Origin: Deltaproteobacteria bacterium
GTDB lineage: Bacteria; Myxococcota_A; Polyangia; Polyangiales; JADJMO01
Assembly: GCA_016182965.1 (NCBI GenBank)
Contig: JACPFM010000044.1
Coordinates: 1 to 64,000 of the forward strand
Length of the DNA stretch: 64,000 nucleotides
Reading direction: 5' to 3'
Of this stretch, positions 48,964-56,359 are shown piece after piece. Position numbers and translations under genes: made by a program. Each line of letters opens with the position of its first letter. Within the stretch, counting starts at the first letter, position 1. The notes beneath the pieces were generated by a model. The model saw only the letters and a program-made list of their open reading frames with translations. It was not told where the DNA came from and ran no database searches.

Positions 48964-49941
48964 ATGATGAATCGGCGCGAGCTCGGCGCGTTCGTCGCCA
49001 CGCTGTCGCTTGCAGTCGCCTGCAAGAAGACGGGCGGCAGCGGCACCCTGAAGATCGCCGTCGTCCCCAAGGGCACGACGCACGAGTTCTGGAAGGCGGT
49101 CCACGCCGGCGCCGAGAAGGCCGCCAAGGAGGCGGGCGTCGAGATCGTGTGGAAGGGCCCGCTGAAGGAGGACGATCTCAAGGCGCAGATCGACGTCGTG
49201 CAGACGTTCACCGCGCAAGGCGTGAACGGCATCGTGCTCGCGCCGCTCTCCGACAAGGCGCTGGTCGGCTCGGTGAAGGCGGCCGTCGGGCAGGGCATCC
49301 CGGTGGTCATCTTCGACTCCGATCTCGCCGGCTCCGACCACGCGAGCTTCGTCGCGACCGACAACCGCGCGGCCGGTCGCCTCGCCGGCGAGCACCTGGT
49401 CAAGGTCCTCGGCGGCAAGGGCAAGGTCGTGGTGCTCCGCTACCAGGAGGGCTCGGCGAGCACCGCGCATCGCGAGGACGGCTTCCTCGAGTACGTGAGG
49501 GGGGAGGCGGTGAAGAAGGCGCCCGAGCTGCAGCTCGTCAGCACCAACCAGTACGGCGGCGCCACGACCGAGTCGGCGCTCGCGAAGGCCGAGAGCCTGC
49601 TCGCCGCGCAGAACGCCGGGGCGGGCGGCGTCGACGGCGTGTTCACCCCTAACGAGTCCACCACCTTCGGCATGCTGCTCGCGCTGCAGCGCACCGGCCT
49701 CGCCGGCAAGGTGAAGCCCATCGGCTTCGACGCGTCCGACAAGCTCGTCGAGGCGCTGCGCAGAGGCGAGATCGAGGGCCTCGTGGTGCAGGACCCCTTC
49801 AAGATCGGCTACCTCTCGGTGAAGACGATGGCCGCGCACCTGCGCAAGGAGCCGGTCGACAAGCGCATCGACACCGGCGCGAAGCTCGTCACCAAGGCCA
49901 ACGTCGACACGGCCGAGATCCAGGCGCTCTTGCACCCCTAG
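48964..49941 (+). CDS. Sugar ABC transporter substrate-binding lipoprotein (orphan)
   Basis: A 325-residue periplasmic binding protein of the ribose/galactose type (Peripla_BP_4). MMNRRELGAFVATLSLAVAC is a signal with lipobox VAC, perhaps Tat-targeted because of the RR pair. Body blocks: IAVVPKGTTHEFWKAV, VNGIVLAPLSDKALVG, VVIFDSDLAGSDH, FVATDNRAAGRLAGE, and VDGVFTPNES. No permease or ATPase gene follows, which is unusual for this class; they may lie elsewhere or the protein may serve as a sensor. Second possible ATG at 48967. It follows the isomerase and kinase genes, so a role in sensing or importing the same sugar is likely. The stop codon is inside a 13-base inverted repeat. Confidence 0.85.
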   Translation: MMNRRELGAFVATLSLAVACKKTGGSGTLKIAVVPKGTTHEFWKAVHAGAEKAAKEAGVEIVWKGPLKEDDLKAQIDVVQTFTAQGVNGIVLAPLSDKALVGSVKAAVGQGIPVVIFDSDLAGSDHASFVATDNRAAGRLAGEHLVKVLGGKGKVVVLRYQEGSASTAHREDGFLEYVRGEAVKKAPELQLVSTNQYGGATTESALAKAESLLAAQNAGAGGVDGVFTPNESTTFGMLLALQRTGLAGKVKPIGFDASDKLVEALRRGEIEGLVVQDPFKIGYLSVKTMAAHLRKEPVDKRIDTGAKLVTKANVDTAEIQALLHP

Positions 49942-50000
49942 TACGGCGCACTGGACGTTCGTAGCTGGTTCATCTCCCAACGCTAGAGCGCCGTACTAGG
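49937..50000. repeat. 13-bp perfect inverted repeat overlapping a stop codon
   Basis: CCTAGTACGGCGC (49937-49949) and GCGCCGTACTAGG (49988-50000) are exact reverse complements 38 bases apart. The first includes the TAG stop of the sugar-binding lipoprotein. A similar word GGCGTACTAGA recurs at about 50152-50162. Confidence 0.9.
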
Positions 50001-50020
50001 AAAGTCGCGGAGCGACTTTT
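50001..50020 (+). terminator. Hairpin followed by a short T run, possible terminator
   Basis: AAAGTCGC-gga-GCGACTTT is a perfect 8-bp stem with a three-base loop ending in TTTT. It lies 60 bases after the sugar-binding lipoprotein gene, so it may end that operon. The T run is short, so the call is tentative. Confidence 0.5.
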
Positions 50021-50056
50021 CGCAGGGGGTGAAGCGACGAGCGCAGCGAGGAGCGA

Positions 50057-50148
50057 GGGGGCGTGCGGCGCCCCCTTGTGAGTGTCTGGTACCCGCGTCT
50101 CGGCGCAGCCGAGTGTTCGGCGTAGCCGAACCCGGAACGAAGTTCCGG
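50057..50148. repeat. Run of four perfect short hairpins
   Basis: GGGGGCG-tgcgg-CGCCCCC (50057-50075), CTCGGC-gca-GCCGAG (50099-50113), GTTCGGC-gta-GCCGAAC (50115-50131) and CCGGAAC-gaa-GTTCCGG (50132-50148). Three have exactly three-base loops; the last two touch. Confidence 0.93.
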
Positions 50149-50214
50149 CGCGGCGTACTAGAGGAGCGGTCGCAGTCTCGAACGTCCGCGGAGTCGCCGC
50201 TCGCGCAGGCCCGG

Positions 50215-50332
50215 TCATCAGTCTTCAGTCGTCAGTCGTCAGCTCCGAGACGGGAGACCGGAGCCTTCTGGCTCTCTCCTCTCCTCTCTCCTCTCGACTG
50301 ACGACTGACGACTGACGACTGACGACTGACGA
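50215..50332. repeat. Heptad stem element R3 (TCGTCAG / CTGACGA)
   Basis: Left arm: TCATCAG, TCTTCAG and two TCGTCAG at 50215-50242. Right arm: five CTGACGA at 50298-50332. The spacer is about 55 bases and rich in CTCTCC. It lies 50 bases before the PF04020 gene. Confidence 0.95.
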
Positions 50333-50381
50333 CTGAATGGGGAGTTGCGGGCCGCGCGGGCGTGCGCATGTTGGGGGCGCC

Positions 50382-50735
50382 ATGCTGGCTCACCCGCTGC
50401 GCACCCTGCTCGAGTTCGTCCTCTCGGGCGTCAGCGTGATGATCGTCGCCGCCGTCATGCCCGGGTTCCGGGTGCGCGGCTTCTTCGACGCGTTCCTGTT
50501 CGCCGTCGTCACCGCGTTGCTCAACGTGCTCGCGTGGCACACCTTCCTCGCGATCTTCTCGGTCACCTTCTCGGTGTTCACGCTCGGCATCGGCATCTTG
50601 ATCATCAACGGGCTCATCTTCCTCGTCGCCCAGAAGGTCGTGCGCGGCGTCGAGATCAGCGGGTGCCTCGTCGCCTCGATCGCGGCGGTGCTCGTCTCCG
50701 TCGTGAACTCGGCGATCCTTGCGCTCCTCAGGTGA
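50382..50735 (+). CDS. Phage-holin-4-like (PF04020) membrane protein
   Basis: A 117-residue protein with four hydrophobic segments (for example FVLSGVSVMIVAAVMPGF and LNVLAWHTFLAIF). The layout, with a VRGFFDAFLFAVVTALLN segment, fits the widespread phage-holin family 4 superfamily (PF04020), which despite its name is usually a chromosomal protein of unknown role. ATG at 50382; 19 bases separate it from the agmatinase-family gene. Confidence 0.75.
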   Translation: MLAHPLRTLLEFVLSGVSVMIVAAVMPGFRVRGFFDAFLFAVVTALLNVLAWHTFLAIFSVTFSVFTLGIGILIINGLIFLVAQKVVRGVEISGCLVASIAAVLVSVVNSAILALLR

Positions 50736-50754
50736 GCGTGGTTCGAAGCGCCCC

Positions 50755-51798
50755 ATGGGCTTCGATCCGAACGCGGCTGCAGCGCCCGGCTCGGGCGCCT
50801 TCGGGCTGCCCAACACCGAGTCCGACGCGGCCGTCGTGCTGCTTCCCGTGCCCTTCGACGCGACGACCAGCTACGGCAAGGGCGCGGCGAAGGGTCCAGC
50901 CGCGATCCTCGAGGCGAGCAAGCAGGTCGATCTCTTCGATCTGGAGACGGGCCGCCCGTACGAGGCCGGCATCGTCATGCTCGAAGAGAGCGACGAGGTG
51001 CGTCGCTGGAACGAAGAGGCCAACGCGCTCTCGGCGAAGATCCTCGAGGTCGCCGGCGTCATCGAGGGCGACCAAGAGCTCGAGGGCGCGCTCGCGAAGG
51101 TGAACGAGCTCTCCGCGCGCCTGAACGAATTCGTCGAGCGCGAGACCGCGCGGCTGCTCTCGGCGGGCAAGATCGTGGGGCTGGTCGGCGGCGATCACGC
51201 GGTGCCGTTCGGCTGCATCCGCGCGCACGCCGCCGAGTTCCCGGGCCTCTCGGTGCTGCACTTCGACGCGCACGCCGACCTGCGGCCCGCCTACGAGGGC
51301 TTCGCCTGGTCGCACGCGTCGATCATGGACAACGTCGTCCGCCACGCGGGCATCGCGCGCCTCGTGCAGGTCGGCATCCGCGATCTGAGCGAGGAGGAGT
51401 TCCAGCGCATCGAGCGCTCGAACGGGAAGATCGTCGCCTTCTACGACGCCGACCTCAAACGCGCGCAGCGCCACGGCGAGACCTTCGGCGAGATCGCCGA
51501 GCGCATCGCCTCCGAGCTCGGCGAGCTGGTCTACGTGTCGTTCGACGTCGACGGGCTCGACCCGGCGCTCTGCCCGCACACCGGCACGCCGGTCCCCGGC
51601 GGGCTGCAGTTCCACGAGGCGACCGCGATCCTCGAGGCGGTGGTTCGCTCGGGTCGCCGCATCGTCGGCTTCGATCTCAACGAGGTCGCCCCCGGGCCCG
51701 ACGGCGACGAGTGGGACGCGAACGTCGGCGCCCGGCTGCTCTACAAGCTGATCGGATGGACGCTGGTGTCGCGCGGGCTCTCGCGGCCGCCCCGGTGA
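50755..51798 (+). CDS. Agmatinase/arginase-family ureohydrolase
   Basis: A 347-residue ureohydrolase with all Mn2+ ligands: His in GGDHAVPFG, Asp-x-His-x-Asp in HFDAHADLR, and the Asp pair in SFDVDGLDP. Family members hydrolyse agmatine, arginine, guanidinobutyrate or formiminoglutamate to release urea or formamide. Typical length is about 300; this one has an additional acidic, coiled-coil-like insert (about residues 75-135, EESDEVRRWNEEANALSAK) before the first metal motif. Substrate cannot be fixed from sequence. ATG at 50755 agrees with the family N-terminus. Confidence 0.88.
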   Translation: MGFDPNAAAAPGSGAFGLPNTESDAAVVLLPVPFDATTSYGKGAAKGPAAILEASKQVDLFDLETGRPYEAGIVMLEESDEVRRWNEEANALSAKILEVAGVIEGDQELEGALAKVNELSARLNEFVERETARLLSAGKIVGLVGGDHAVPFGCIRAHAAEFPGLSVLHFDAHADLRPAYEGFAWSHASIMDNVVRHAGIARLVQVGIRDLSEEEFQRIERSNGKIVAFYDADLKRAQRHGETFGEIAERIASELGELVYVSFDVDGLDPALCPHTGTPVPGGLQFHEATAILEAVVRSGRRIVGFDLNEVAPGPDGDEWDANVGARLLYKLIGWTLVSRGLSRPPR

Positions 51799-52115
51799 GC
51801 CGGCGGAGGCCTTCGACTGGTTGTGTCGATGGTCGATGTGGGCCGTGTGCGCGCGCGGATCGTCGAGCTCGCGGCGATCGTCGAAGATCCAGCCCTCGTG
51901 TCGGCCTTCGATGCGATCGCGTCGCGAGCGGCGCCGAACCCGCCGACTCCGCCGAGTGTGCCTGCGCGGCGGCGCCCGACGCGCCGGCGGTGAGAGGGGC
52001 CGCAATCCGAGCGGCGTGACGACGCACGCCGAGGGAGAGGCCTGAACGGATCGCCAGTGCCCGCGGGCGGGTTTGTTGACCCGCAAGCCCCGTTGCGGGA
52101 CACGCTGGGGCGCCC
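51799..52115. other. 317-base gap before the lytic transglycosylase gene
   Basis: Holds one candidate small gene (51829-51993) and otherwise no clear motif. The promoter for the transglycosylase gene is expected in the last 120 bases. Confidence 0.5.
51829..51993 (+). CDS. Candidate 54-residue protein
   Basis: An ATG reading frame coding MVDVGRVRARIVELAAIVED and ending PARRRPTRRR. The first 30 residues form an amphipathic helix and the tail is Pro/Arg-rich. Third-position GC is high, as in real genes here, but such frames arise by chance in this composition. No ribosome site or family is evident. Confidence 0.3.
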   Translation: MVDVGRVRARIVELAAIVEDPALVSAFDAIASRAAPNPPTPPSVPARRRPTRRR

Positions 52116-54347
52116 ATGAAGTGTCGTCGCGGGGCCGCCGTCGTCTCCTTCGCTTTCCTTGCCGTCGTCGGAGGCGTGGGGATGGGGCGCGCCGCTCCGT
52201 CCGCGAGCGCGCCGCCGCCGAGCGCCAAGCCGCCGGCGACCGCGTCGAGCGCGAAGCCGGCGCCGAGCGCGTCGCCGAAAGCGAGCGCGTCGGCGAAGGC
52301 GCCGACCGCCAAGCCGGCAGCGAGCGTGGCGCCCAAGAGCGCGAAGCCCGCTGCGCCGGCGAAGCCCGAACCGGCGAAGGCGGAGCCGCCCGCGCCCAAG
52401 ACGCCCAAACCGATCGCGAGTCCGTTCAAGCCAGGGCTCACGCCGAGCCCCGGCGCGCAGAAGGCGATCGCCGGCGCGCCGTCGCCGAGCGAGGCCGCCG
52501 CCGGTCCCGAGTCGCCCGAGCTGCGCGCGATGCGCGAGGCGGAGATCGATCTGTTCGCGCCGGGTGCGGCGCCGGCGCTCGGATCGCCGTGGCCCTCCGA
52601 TCTGCCGAGCGCGCCGAAAGGCCCGCTCGCGGCGTCGGGTTCGGGCGGTCTGCCGCCGGCTCCGGTCGGGGCTCCCGCGCCGCCGGCGGCGGTCGGCGGC
52701 AAGTCGCTCGCGTGGCTCGGCACGCTGAAGATGCCCGACATCCCCGTGCGGTGGGACGCGCGCGTGGTGAAGTACCTCGAGTTCTTTCGCGACGACGCGC
52801 GCGGCCGGAAGATCCTCGCCGTCTGGTGGAAGCGCAGCGGCCGCTACCGCGAGCTGATCCAGGAGTCGCTGCGCGCGCGATCGATGCCCGAGGACCTCGC
52901 CTGGGTCGCGATGGTCGAGAGCGGCTTCGACCCGACGATCAAGTCTCCCGCCGGCGCCTCCGGGCTGTGGCAGTTCATGCCCGACGCCGCGCGGATCTAC
53001 GGCCTCTCGGTCGATCGCTGGGCCGACGGCCGGCACTCGCCGCTGCGCGCGACCGCGGCGGCGATCGCCTACCTCGCCGACCTCAAGAAGCGGTTCGGCA
53101 CGTGGGAGCTCGCGCTCGCCGCGTACAACATGGGCTACGGCGGCGCGCTCGCCACGGTGAAGCGCTTCAACTCGAACGACTACTGGGAGCTCTCGCGGTA
53201 CGAGAACGGGCTGCCGTGGGAGACCACGCTGTACGTCCCGAAGATCATCGCGATGGCGGTGGTGTCGCGGAACCCGCAGGTCTTCGGCCTCGACGCGATC
53301 GTCCCCGAGGCGTCGCTCAAGGGCGACCCGGTCGACGTTCCGGCCGGCACCGAGCTCAAGGCGGTCTCGCAGGTCGCCGGGTGCACGCTGAAGGAGCTCG
53401 AGTCGCTGAACCCCGAGCTGCGCGCCGGGCGCACGCCGCCCGCCCTCGAGAAGAAGGAGCTCGTCGCAAAAGACGAGGCGCTGTACACGATCCTCGTTCC
53501 GACCGGGAAGAGCGGCGCGGTGAAGGACGCGACCGCGAAGCTCGCGCCGAAGGGCAGCGCGCTCGAGAAGTACGTGGTGCGCTTCGGCGAGACGCTCGAC
53601 CAGATCGCCTCCGCGCGGAAGATCACCAGGCAGAAGCTGGTCGAGCTGAACGGCATCGCCAAGGACGAGGCGGTGCGCGGCGGGACGGTGCTCCTCGTGC
53701 CGCAGGTCGCCGGGCTCTCCGCGCCGACCAGCCCCTACGCGGCGCCCGATGCGAGCAAGCCGATCGCCCTGGTCCCCGGCGTCGCCTTCGCGTTCCCGGA
53801 CCGTCAGCGCCTGTTCTATCGCGTGATCGTCGGCGACACTCCGCGCGAGATCGCCGACGCGTTCGGCGTCAGCGTCGACGAGCTGAAGACCTGGAACGCG
53901 ATCGAGCCGACTGCGCGGCTGCAGGAAGGCATGACCCTGCAGGTTTTCGCGACGAAGTCGTCGGATCTGTCCCGCGTCGTCTTCATGAAGGAAGGCGAGG
54001 TGAAGATCCTCGCGGTCGGCAGCGACGAGTTCTACGACCACGAGGAAGCCGCCAACGGGCGCAAGCGCGCGACCGTACTGGCCGCGGGCGGCGAGACCCT
54101 CGAGCAGCTCGGCAAGAAGCACGGGCTCTCGCCCGCGAAGATGGAGAAGATCAACCGGCGCCCGCGCAGCGACGTGCTCGCGAAGGGCGAGGCGGTGATC
54201 GTGTACGTGCCGATGGCGAAGGCTCCGGCGAGCGCGCCGGCGCCCGCTACGCCCGCGCCCGTTGCGGGAGACGGCGATCTGCCCGCGCTGCCGGCGTCGG
54301 TCTCCACGTCGGCGACCGAAGAGGCCAAGCCGGAGGCCTCGGAGTGA
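52116..54347 (+). CDS. MltD-like lytic transglycosylase with LysM domains
   Basis: A 743-residue exported protein. MKCRRGAAVVSFAFLAVVGGVGMGRAAP is a signal peptide. Residues 30-210 are an Ala/Pro/Lys-rich, low-complexity linker. About 220-390 is the SLT domain: catalytic Glu in VAMVESGFDP, SPAGASGLWQFMP, AAYNMGYGG. After it come LysM-like repeats (about 405-450 GTELKAVSQVAGCTLKELESLNP, 480-535 RFGETLDQIASARKITRQKLVELNG, 565-625 and 650-705). It cleaves peptidoglycan with 1,6-anhydro product formation and binds glycan via LysM. A PAPATPAP tail closes the protein. It is followed directly by heptad element R4. Confidence 0.88.
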   Translation: MKCRRGAAVVSFAFLAVVGGVGMGRAAPSASAPPPSAKPPATASSAKPAPSASPKASASAKAPTAKPAASVAPKSAKPAAPAKPEPAKAEPPAPKTPKPIASPFKPGLTPSPGAQKAIAGAPSPSEAAAGPESPELRAMREAEIDLFAPGAAPALGSPWPSDLPSAPKGPLAASGSGGLPPAPVGAPAPPAAVGGKSLAWLGTLKMPDIPVRWDARVVKYLEFFRDDARGRKILAVWWKRSGRYRELIQESLRARSMPEDLAWVAMVESGFDPTIKSPAGASGLWQFMPDAARIYGLSVDRWADGRHSPLRATAAAIAYLADLKKRFGTWELALAAYNMGYGGALATVKRFNSNDYWELSRYENGLPWETTLYVPKIIAMAVVSRNPQVFGLDAIVPEASLKGDPVDVPAGTELKAVSQVAGCTLKELESLNPELRAGRTPPALEKKELVAKDEALYTILVPTGKSGAVKDATAKLAPKGSALEKYVVRFGETLDQIASARKITRQKLVELNGIAKDEAVRGGTVLLVPQVAGLSAPTSPYAAPDASKPIALVPGVAFAFPDRQRLFYRVIVGDTPREIADAFGVSVDELKTWNAIEPTARLQEGMTLQVFATKSSDLSRVVFMKEGEVKILAVGSDEFYDHEEAANGRKRATVLAAGGETLEQLGKKHGLSPAKMEKINRRPRSDVLAKGEAVIVYVPMAKAPASAPAPATPAPVAGDGDLPALPASVSTSATEEAKPEASE

Positions 54348-54349
54348 AG

Positions 54350-54422
54350 TCGTCAGTCGCCAGTCGTCAGTCGTCAGTCGTCAGTCGGAGAAGAGGCGTC
54401 CTCTCGAACTGACGACTGATGA
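54350..54422. repeat. Heptad stem element R4 (TCGTCAG / CTGACGA)
   Basis: Left arm: five units (four TCGTCAG, one TCGCCAG) at 54350-54384. Right arm: CTGACGA and CTGATGA at 54409-54422. The spacer is only 24 bases, the shortest of the family. The left arm starts three bases after the transglycosylase stop. Confidence 0.95.
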
Positions 54423-54473
54423 CCGAGGACCGATGCCCCCAGCGAATTCGACGGTGATCTCGAGCCCTCGGCC

Positions 54474-54764
54474 TCAGTAGTACGACGGCCGGAAGACGGC
54501 GGCGGCGCCGCGGCCGGGGACGTCGTGCTCGCGTCGATCACGACCGTAGACGAACTCGCGCTCGATCGAGCCGTCCGCGCCGTGAAGGATGATCCGCGCC
54601 CAGCCGTGACCTTGCGCGAGGCCCTTGGCGTACGCCTCGGCGGCGTCGCGTGTCGCGTGCGAAGGGGAGGCGAACGAGCCGTTCGCCGCTCGCACGCGCC
54701 ACGCGCCCGTCTCCGGCACCCGCACGACGCGGTAGAGACGATGCACCTCGGCCATGGCGCTCAC
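54474..54764 (-). CDS. DUF2188-family protein
   Basis: A 96-residue protein. LYRVVRVPETGAWRVRAAN and GWARIILHGADGSIEREFVYG match the DUF2188 pattern (a short repeat of strand-strand-helix, often in stress operons). First ATG at 54764 (MSAMAEVH) with a second at 54755. It overlaps the KGG gene stop by four bases (ATGA), so it is the last gene of a four-gene operon reading leftward. Function unknown. Confidence 0.75.
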   Translation of the reverse strand: MSAMAEVHRLYRVVRVPETGAWRVRAANGSFASPSHATRDAAEAYAKGLAQGHGWARIILHGADGSIEREFVYGRDRREHDVPGRGAAAVFRPSYY

Positions 54765-55099
54765 TGGCGGCTCTCTCGGCCGGCCTCCTCGTCTTGCGGA
54801 GCACCGGACGTTCGCGACTGACGCGCGCGGGAACCGCGCGCCTCGCCGCCTTCACGGCCGATGCGCGACATGTGCTCTCGATCGCGGCTGACGGCCTCGC
54901 CGCCCGCGCGGCCGATGCGCGCCATGTGGTCGCGATCGCGGCTGACGGCCTCGCCGCCCTTGCGGCCCGCGGCGCGCGCCTCGTCGGCGCTGAACTCGTG
55001 CGCCGTCCCCTTCTGGTGGGCGGCCTTGCCGCCCTTGCTCGCGATCTCCTTCTGCTTGGCGGGGTCCATCGCGGCGAATCCACGTTTGCTCTGAGCCAT
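54761..55099 (-). CDS. KGG-motif stress-induced protein
   Basis: A 112-residue hydrophilic protein with KGG-type repeats: EIASKGGKAAHQKG, AAGRKGGEAVSRDR, GRAGGEAVSRDRE and GREGGEARGSR. This matches the con-10/GsiB-like KGG family induced by general stress and starvation and thought to act as a hydrophilin. The sequence is strongly repetitive at the DNA level too. Upstream gene 60 bases away; downstream DUF2188 overlaps by four bases. Confidence 0.85.
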   Translation of the reverse strand: MAQSKRGFAAMDPAKQKEIASKGGKAAHQKGTAHEFSADEARAAGRKGGEAVSRDRDHMARIGRAGGEAVSRDREHMSRIGREGGEARGSRARQSRTSGAPQDEEAGRESRQ

Positions 55100-55162
55100 C
55101 TTCGTCTCCGTACTTGTTCGGCCAGCCCCTCGCGCATCTCGCGGGGGCGAAGGCGGGTTGTC

Positions 55163-55642
55163 TCAAGCAGGCAAGGTCCGAACGACCACGCGGGGGTGGC
55201 CCGGCTGCTCTCCGGCAGGCAATACGCGCTGCAACGTGCGCTTGGTCATCTCGATCGCGACGTAGGTCAGCGCGGACATCAGCACCTTCCGCCCGAGGTC
55301 ACTCGCGAGCGAGCCCTTCGGCGGGTTCCTGCGCGCGATGCGCTCCGGGTGCTTCCACACGCGGCGCAGCGCGTCCCAGCGCTCCTCGCTGCGGCGACGG
55401 TCGCGCGTGGCGAGCCGATAGACGGACAGGCCGATCACGCCGCCGATGCCGAGGATGATCGAAGAAGCGGCGATCGCGACGGCGGTGGCGTGTTCGTGGA
55501 GCTCGTATTTGACGAGGTCCGTCGGGTGATCGGTGACCTCGTGGCGTCGGTGATCGAGCGCGGCCAGGGTGTCGACCAGGCGCTCGCGGGTTCGGTTCGC
55601 GCTTCGCTCGAGGAGCTCGCGCGCACGATCGTCTTCGCTCAT
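55163..55642 (-). CDS. Small membrane protein of the stress operon, family uncertain
   Basis: A 159-residue protein. The first 45 residues are a charged helix (LLERSANRTRERLVDTLAAL); about 55-80 is a membrane helix (ATAVAIAASSIILGIGGVIG); the rest is basic and helical with one more weak hydrophobic stretch (LMSALTYVAIEM). The N-terminus slightly resembles DUF3618-like proteins. It starts inside the stop of the preceding holin-like gene (ATGA), so these two are coupled. Function unknown. Confidence 0.6.
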   Translation of the reverse strand: MSEDDRARELLERSANRTRERLVDTLAALDHRRHEVTDHPTDLVKYELHEHATAVAIAASSIILGIGGVIGLSVYRLATRDRRRSEERWDALRRVWKHPERIARRNPPKGSLASDLGRKVLMSALTYVAIEMTKRTLQRVLPAGEQPGHPRVVVRTLPA

Positions 55643-56022
55643 GCGAGACCCTCCTTGATGACGTCCTTGTCCGTCTCGAGCCGCCGACGCGTGCGGTCGA
55701 GCGGCTTCTTCGGCGCGGTCCTCCACGCCACGACGCCGAGGACGGCGGCGGCGGCGACGAGCACCGCGCCGATGACCAGCGCGGGGACCGGGCCTGGGAA
55801 GATCGCGAGCGCCAGCGCGACGAACAACATCGCGGCCGCGAGGAGCGCGGCGACCGCGGCGATGCCGAACATCACCGCGGCGCGCTTGGCCTCGTGCAGC
55901 TCCTCACGTACCTCCTGCTTCGCGAGCTCGACCTCGAGCTTCACCAATTGCCGGGCCTCGTCCAACGCCTCGCGCACGAGATCGGTGGTGGAGGCGTCCG
56001 GCCTCGGATCCGTGACGTTCAT
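55639..56022 (-). CDS. Phage-holin-3_6-like (PF07332/YqjE) membrane protein
   Basis: A 127-residue protein: an acidic helical N-terminus (TTDLVREALDEARQLVKLEVELAKQEV, residues about 12-38), two hydrophobic segments (AAVMFGIAAVAALLAAAMLFVALALAI and VPALVIGAVLVAAAAVLGVVAW), and a basic tail. This is the layout of the PF07332 family, common in stress-related clusters of proteobacteria. It is the first gene of the leftward operon and overlaps the next gene by four bases. Confidence 0.75.
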   Translation of the reverse strand: MNVTDPRPDASTTDLVREALDEARQLVKLEVELAKQEVREELHEAKRAAVMFGIAAVAALLAAAMLFVALALAIFPGPVPALVIGAVLVAAAAVLGVVAWRTAPKKPLDRTRRRLETDKDVIKEGLA

Positions 56023-56359
56023 GATGACCTCTCGGGCGGTTGGGGACTGCGCTCGCAGAGCCGCTCGCTTCGGGCCAGCGGCGGTCGGCCGAGCTTGCGG
56101 GAGAGCATCGAGGTGTGCGCCGAGACAATCGCCATCGTCCTCTCCCCGGCGGAAGCTGCAGACCGCGCGCCATACCGGCCTGTGCAACGCGGGACCTCGA
56201 CGCGGCCGGCGCTCTCATCGGGACAGAATCGACATCGCCCTCCCGAGGCCGGCCGCCTTCTGCGTGGTCGCCGCTGCTCGCTCGAGCCGCACACCCGAGG
56301 CGCGCCGCGTCAGGCCGGCGCCCCGATTCGGAGCGGCGTCGCGACACGCGCCGCCGCGT
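56023..56359. promoter_or_regulatory. 337-base gap between the stress operon and the alcohol dehydrogenase gene
   Basis: Upstream of the holin-like gene and downstream of the dehydrogenase gene, so it should contain the stress-operon promoter. No recognisable motif, repeat or gene was found by eye. Confidence 0.45.

Larger units (their letters stand above)
49942..50381. other. 440-base gap of palindromes
   Basis: Between the sugar-binding lipoprotein and a PF04020 membrane protein gene. It contains, in order, the inverted repeat at 49937-50000, a string of hairpins (50001-50148) and heptad element R3 (50215-50332). No gene is convincing. Confidence 0.75.

Noticed and set aside
50382..50735. 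Prophage because of holin-like proteins (also 55639-56022)
   Set aside because: PF04020 and PF07332 proteins are common chromosomal proteins; no phage structural, lysis, integrase or replication genes are present.
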